Shown here piece by piece: positions 14,832-17,515 of a stretch of DNA of 17,515 nucleotides. Each line of letters starts with the position of its first letter. Position 1 is the stretch's first letter. The stretch is from Gammaproteobacteria bacterium (GTDB lineage Bacteria; Pseudomonadota; Gammaproteobacteria; Pseudomonadales; Azotimanducaceae), in the NCBI GenBank assembly GCA_018667205.1, contig JABIVN010000273.1, positions 1 through 17,515 on the forward strand. Direction: 5' to 3'. Below the pieces are notes generated by a model, which searched no databases, was not told the origin of the DNA, and was given only the letters and a program-made list of their open reading frames with translations. Position numbers and translations under genes: made by a program.

Positions 14832-15287
14832 ATCGTCTAGGTATTCCAGGGCTCTGTATTCCAGGGCTCTGTATTCCAGGGCTCTGTATTCTTGATCAGC
14901 ATCAACGCACGCTGCCCCGCACTCAGAAAATTGAAGCGCATGCTGACACTGTTAACCAGACTCACCCATCTATGACATGCAACAACCGAACCGCAATGCC
15001 GCAAGAAACCTGCCAATGACTATAAATCCCTAAATGATGGACTCTCGGATCCAACTATTCACTCGTTCGTTTGATCTTGCGCGTCGCTACCGCGCTAGTA
15101 AACTAAATAAGAATCCAAACGCTAACGTTCTTTGATTCATTCATCGTGCCCTACTCAGCATTTTGTTCAGGCTACCCAAGCACGATTAGAGCGAGTTCCC
15201 TTAACACCGAATTACGCGCGGCTTGGGAATCACAAATATTGAAGGAATATCGACGACTCCCCAGATTAAACCAAGCGCCTTGGCTCT
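14832..15287. other. Region between convergent genes with a doubtful minus-strand small ORF
   Basis: Besides the 15-bp repeats, a minus-strand frame ends at a TAG at 14837-14839. It is open for 59 codons from a TTG at 15014-15016, or 34 codons from an ATG at 14939-14941 (MRFNFLSAGQRALMLIKNTE, then further PWNTE units). The repeats would make its C-terminus a TEPWN triplication. No ribosome-binding site is evident. A weak 5-bp hairpin (GCGCG/CGCGC) lies at 15079-15095. Plus-strand and alternate minus frames between 15146 and 15463 overlap the Sel1 gene and look like shadows. Confidence 0.35.
14841..14891. repeat. Three perfect 15-bp tandem copies
   Basis: GTATTCCAGGGCTCT occurs three times in perfect tandem (14841-14855, 14856-14870, 14871-14885), followed by a 6-base partial copy (GTATTC). 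It begins 9 bp after the oxygenase stop. Perfect identity points to recent slippage. Confidence 0.95.
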
Positions 15288-16559
15288 TTAATAGGCTAAC
15301 GATGATTCTGTCTTGGGGATATAACAAGAGCCATCTAAGCTTCTCGTCACTGCACTCCCCAGGTTTCGGCGTGCCCAAACTGCTGCTTCTTGATAAGTTT
15401 CAAATCGCAACTCCCTCGAGTTATAGCTCGGGTCATATGCACCAATACCAAAGTGTCGCATGACTGCCTCACCAACATCGCACTTAAATTTAGCCGCCAA
15501 TTCACGGTCTTCCATTAGAGATATAGCCAGCCGCAACAATGTTTGCTGTGGACCATTCGCGTTATCTACCGCCGAATTGGCTTTTTCAAGCGCGCCGATA
15601 TATTCCGACGGCTCAACACCGCAATTCTTTACATAGTTCATTGCGTATTCGTTTCCCTGCCTGGCGCCATCTAACTCTTCAAGCGTAAACCTGTACGCAA
15701 GTTCGCGGCTCGGTATCTTTTCTATTATAACTTTGGAGAACTTGATTACTGCAGCCCCATACCCGTGATTCGAAATATACTTTTGGACATCTTTTGATCC
15801 TGACAAATTAGTGCGCTGGCTCGTCATACTTTGTTGCTTGATTAAGCCCGCTCGCGACGCCCGACTCGTGCTGAGTCCTCTAACGTTGTCGAGGTTACAA
15901 TCATTTCCCTTGGCAATACCGGACCACCTGTAGCTAACCTTGTTGCCCTCTGGAACCCAACCGCCCTCGGCGCACTTCACGCCAATTTTATATTGTGCCG
16001 CGGCATATCCCTGATCAGCCGCCAGCCGAAACCAGTTCACTGCTTCTTTATGATCTTCTGGAATCTCTTCGCCATCGCGATACATCACACCAAGGTTATA
16101 TTGGGCTGAGGAATATCCCTGATCAGCTGCGAGCCGATACCACTTTAAAGTTTTTTTATGGTCCTCGGGAATCCCCTGTCCATTGTCGTACGCTACACCC
16201 AGGTTATATTGCGCTTCCGCATGCCCCTGGTCGGCTGCCCGCCTAAACCACTTCATGGCTTCTTTACGATCTTCGGGTACGCCTTCGCCACTGGTGTACA
16301 TCAAGCCAAGGTTACTCTGGGCGTCTGCTAATCCTTGATCAGCAGCTAGCCGAAACCACTTCACGGCTTCTTTACGGTCTTTCGGAACCCCTTCGCCACT
16401 GATATACATTAGGCCAAGGTTGCTTTGCGCGGCGGCTAATCCTTGATCAGCAGCCAACCGAAACAACTTCACGGCTCTATAATGATCCTGGGGAACCCCT
16501 TTACCGTTGCTGTACTTTACGCCAACGTTATTTTGAGCTTCGGCAACGCTCTGGTTCAT
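15288..16559 (-). CDS. Sel1-repeat protein with an unrecognised C-terminal domain
   Basis: The protein has 423 residues. Six 36-residue Sel1-like (SLR) units run from residue 6 to 221. The pattern 'AAAQSNLGLMYISGEGVPKD' then 'KEAVKWFRLAADQG' is near-perfect in units 1-5 and degenerate in unit 6. These helical repeats act as protein-binding scaffolds. Residues about 222-423 are non-repetitive and mostly helical (e.g. ELAYRFTLEELDGARQGNEY), and I do not recognise the domain. There is no signal peptide: the first repeat begins five residues after the start, unlike many secreted Sel1 proteins, so it is either cytoplasmic or has lost its 5' end. GGGAGA lies 7 bases before the ATG on the minus strand, which supports the start. 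The repeat DNA is similar between units and could change copy number. The partner protein is unknown. Confidence 0.88.
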   Translation of the reverse strand: MNQSVAEAQNNVGVKYSNGKGVPQDHYRAVKLFRLAADQGLAAAQSNLGLMYISGEGVPKDRKEAVKWFRLAADQGLADAQSNLGLMYTSGEGVPEDRKEAMKWFRRAADQGHAEAQYNLGVAYDNGQGIPEDHKKTLKWYRLAADQGYSSAQYNLGVMYRDGEEIPEDHKEAVNWFRLAADQGYAAAQYKIGVKCAEGGWVPEGNKVSYRWSGIAKGNDCNLDNVRGLSTSRASRAGLIKQQSMTSQRTNLSGSKDVQKYISNHGYGAAVIKFSKVIIEKIPSRELAYRFTLEELDGARQGNEYAMNYVKNCGVEPSEYIGALEKANSAVDNANGPQQTLLRLAISLMEDRELAAKFKCDVGEAVMRHFGIGAYDPSYNSRELRFETYQEAAVWARRNLGSAVTRSLDGSCYIPKTESSLAY

Positions 16560-16794
16560 TTCATTTTCTCCCGATTTAAATCAAATTTTTCAGGTACGGC
16601 ATGGCTTTCGACCAAACGGTTATTGGCTGAAATAAAATGCCGTACTCACGCCAAGCATTAGCTATTTTTAGTAGCACCTTAGAAGGAATCGCCCCGATAA
16701 GCAGAGCAATGGTGACCCGTGAAATGGTGATTCACGGAAACCTAGACGACCCTCAATCAAAGCGAGCAACTATGGGTAATGACAGTTCCAGGCT
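16560..16794. other. Intergenic region with an open minus-strand frame and two inverted repeats
   Basis: A 9-bp perfect inverted repeat, GTACGGCAT (16594-16602) and ATGCCGTAC (16637-16645), flanks 34 bp. CCGTGAA (16717-16723) and TTCACGG (16731-16737) form a 7-bp hairpin that could end the lipoprotein transcript. The minus strand is open for 51 codons (16576-16731), with a protein-like sequence including NAWREYGILFQPITVWSKAM, but it has no start codon before a GTG at 16675-16677. It ends 17 bp before the Sel1 start. It may be a decayed gene or a dispersed repeat. Confidence 0.4.
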
Positions 16795-17055
16795 CTAAAT
16801 GTTTCGCGTAGCACCGTGAGGAACATTCCTTGCCAGCGGCGCCATATTCGCCTCCAACCACTTTATTTTAGCAATACGCATTGGCATGGCATCAGCGGTC
16901 GAATCAACGCAACCCGCATCGAACTCTTCAATCCATTGGAAGTTCATGCCTCTTTCCCAGCAGAATTCCATTTCAGCGGTAGCTTGTGTGCCGCTATAAG
17001 TGGAGCAACCCGTAGTAAGCGCGATTAGCAGTAATGCCAGAGTAGTCTTGTACAT
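16795..17055 (-). CDS. Small probable lipoprotein
   Basis: This is an 86-residue protein. Residues 1-16 form a Lys-containing, Leu/Ala-rich signal peptide ending LTTGC, a near-lipobox: Gly at -1 and Cys at +1 fit, but Thr at -3 is less usual than Leu. After the lipidated Cys comes a short Ser/Thr linker (STYSGTQ) and a small domain with Cys and Trp residues (EFCWERGMNFQWIEEFDAGC). I chose the second ATG (17053-17055) because AAGGA lies 8 bases upstream of it on the minus strand; the first ATG, three codons earlier, overlaps that ribosome-binding site. I do not recognise the family. It is transcribed in the same direction as the Sel1 gene 235 bp downstream. Confidence 0.75.
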   Translation of the reverse strand: MYKTTLALLLIALTTGCSTYSGTQATAEMEFCWERGMNFQWIEEFDAGCVDSTADAMPMRIAKIKWLEANMAPLARNVPHGATRNI

Positions 17056-17394
17056 GTTGTTCATCCTTTTGCATGATTGGTTTATGGAAAAAGAGTTTAG
17101 GGGGGTGTTGTAAACAGGAATTAATGTAGATGTGCACTAATGTAACGGAACGTGACCGAACAGAAATACTCAACCACGACCTGATGGACTCGTATTTACA
17201 CGCAATACGAGGTTAAAGAAGCAGATCTGCGGCAGCTATAAATTTAATATTTAGTTGATATCAAAAGGAAGCAGAACAAAAATTATTTCGGGGGAGAGTC
17301 GGTGTTAGTAACACGCTATCGCTTTTGTACCTCTGACAGATGGGCAGCACGCAAAAACAAGTCATGAGCGATCGTTAACACTACGGCGACAAAC
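17056..17394. other. Intergenic region with one hairpin
   Basis: CTCGTATT (17189-17196) and AATACGAG (17204-17211) form a perfect 8-bp hairpin with a 7-base loop, between the partial gene at the right edge and the lipoprotein. It could end the first transcript, but no T-run follows on either side. An AT-rich segment near 17238-17260 may hold the lipoprotein promoter. No gene is seen. Confidence 0.4.
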
Positions 17395-17514
17395 TCAGAG
17401 AGAGACCAGTGCCGCCAGCGTCACCTGCAGCACAACAGGTATTCCCATCGCTAGATCAGGCTCTCCGGTATCGTACAGACACGTAATGATGGCGGTATAA
17501 ATAAAGGCCATCAA
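17395..17514 (-). CDS. C-terminal end of a membrane protein (5' end outside window)
   Basis: On the minus strand the frame is open from the right edge to a TGA at 17395-17397, giving 39 residues. They form a hydrophobic helix (MAFIYTAIITCLY), a polar loop (DTGEPDLAMG) and a second hydrophobic stretch (IPVVLQVTLAALVSL). This fits the last one or two helices of an integral inner-membrane protein. An in-frame ATG at 17509-17511 would give a tiny two-helix protein, but a truncated longer gene is more likely. The family is not recognised. Confidence 0.5.
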   Translation of the reverse strand: MMAFIYTAIITCLYDTGEPDLAMGIPVVLQVTLAALVSL

Positions 17515-17515
17515 C

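Noticed and set aside
15172..15378. 68-codon minus-strand ORF that could be a frame-shifted extension of the Sel1 protein
   Set aside because: There is no evidence of homology to prefer this end over the in-frame stop; a single frameshift could join them, but nothing in the sequence shows one.
15146..15463. 105-codon plus-strand ORF overlapping the end of the Sel1 gene
   Set aside because: It is largely antisense to a well-supported gene, has a biased Ser/Leu/Pro composition and no plausible start signal.
15995..16246. Plus-strand ORF within the Sel1 repeats
   Set aside because: It is an antisense shadow kept open by the 108-bp repeat period of the Sel1 gene.

Overview
The window looks like chromosomal DNA of a free-living, aerobic, probably marine gammaproteobacterium. 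The grounds are a green-type proteorhodopsin, a large TonB-dependent receptor with a TPR/2-oxoglutarate-oxygenase partner, a GPH-type sugar symporter, LemA/GIDE envelope genes and a hybrid two-component kinase. The base composition is moderate. There is no rRNA, tRNA, CRISPR array or intact transposon. The assignment to Gammaproteobacteria is inference from gene content.

Layout. (1) 2-3694, plus strand: a tight three-gene operon encoding the end of an outer-membrane beta-barrel protein, a short PstS-like periplasmic binding protein, and an 883-residue hybrid histidine kinase. (2) 3927-4338: a small membrane-protein gene that appears frame-interrupted next to a 17-bp duplication, followed by a seven-unit 18-bp tandem repeat at 4376-4501. 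(3) 4629-6087: overlapping lemA and GIDE-domain genes; the GIDE protein carries a canonical EF-hand loop. (4) 6390-7100: a stand-alone proteorhodopsin followed by a 14-bp perfect hairpin, then a long intergenic region. (5) 7795-8451: a flavin split-barrel (PNPOx-like) protein, convergent with a minus-strand GPH/MFS symporter at 8681-10108. (6) 10778-14831: a TonB-dependent receptor and, after a terminator-like hairpin, a TPR plus 2OG-Fe(II)-oxygenase-like protein. (7) 14832-17515, minus strand: a Sel1-repeat protein, a small probable lipoprotein, and the last 39 codons of a membrane protein that runs off the right edge.

How the genes may work together. The first operon has the layout of an envelope sensing unit: outer-membrane protein, periplasmic binder, membrane kinase with a receiver. 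The proteorhodopsin would supply light-driven proton motive force, which could energise the TonB-dependent receptor and the cation-coupled symporter; this link is inference only. No retinal or carotenoid synthesis genes are visible.

The most unusual material lies between genes. There are several short tandem duplications with periods of 11, 15, 17 and 18 bp. Several intergenic stretches also read as protein-like minus-strand frames without good starts, and may be decayed genes or dispersed repeats. I found no complete new system that I could defend. The best leads are the 18-bp array, the EF-hand GIDE protein, the kinase operon, and the recurring minus-strand open frames.
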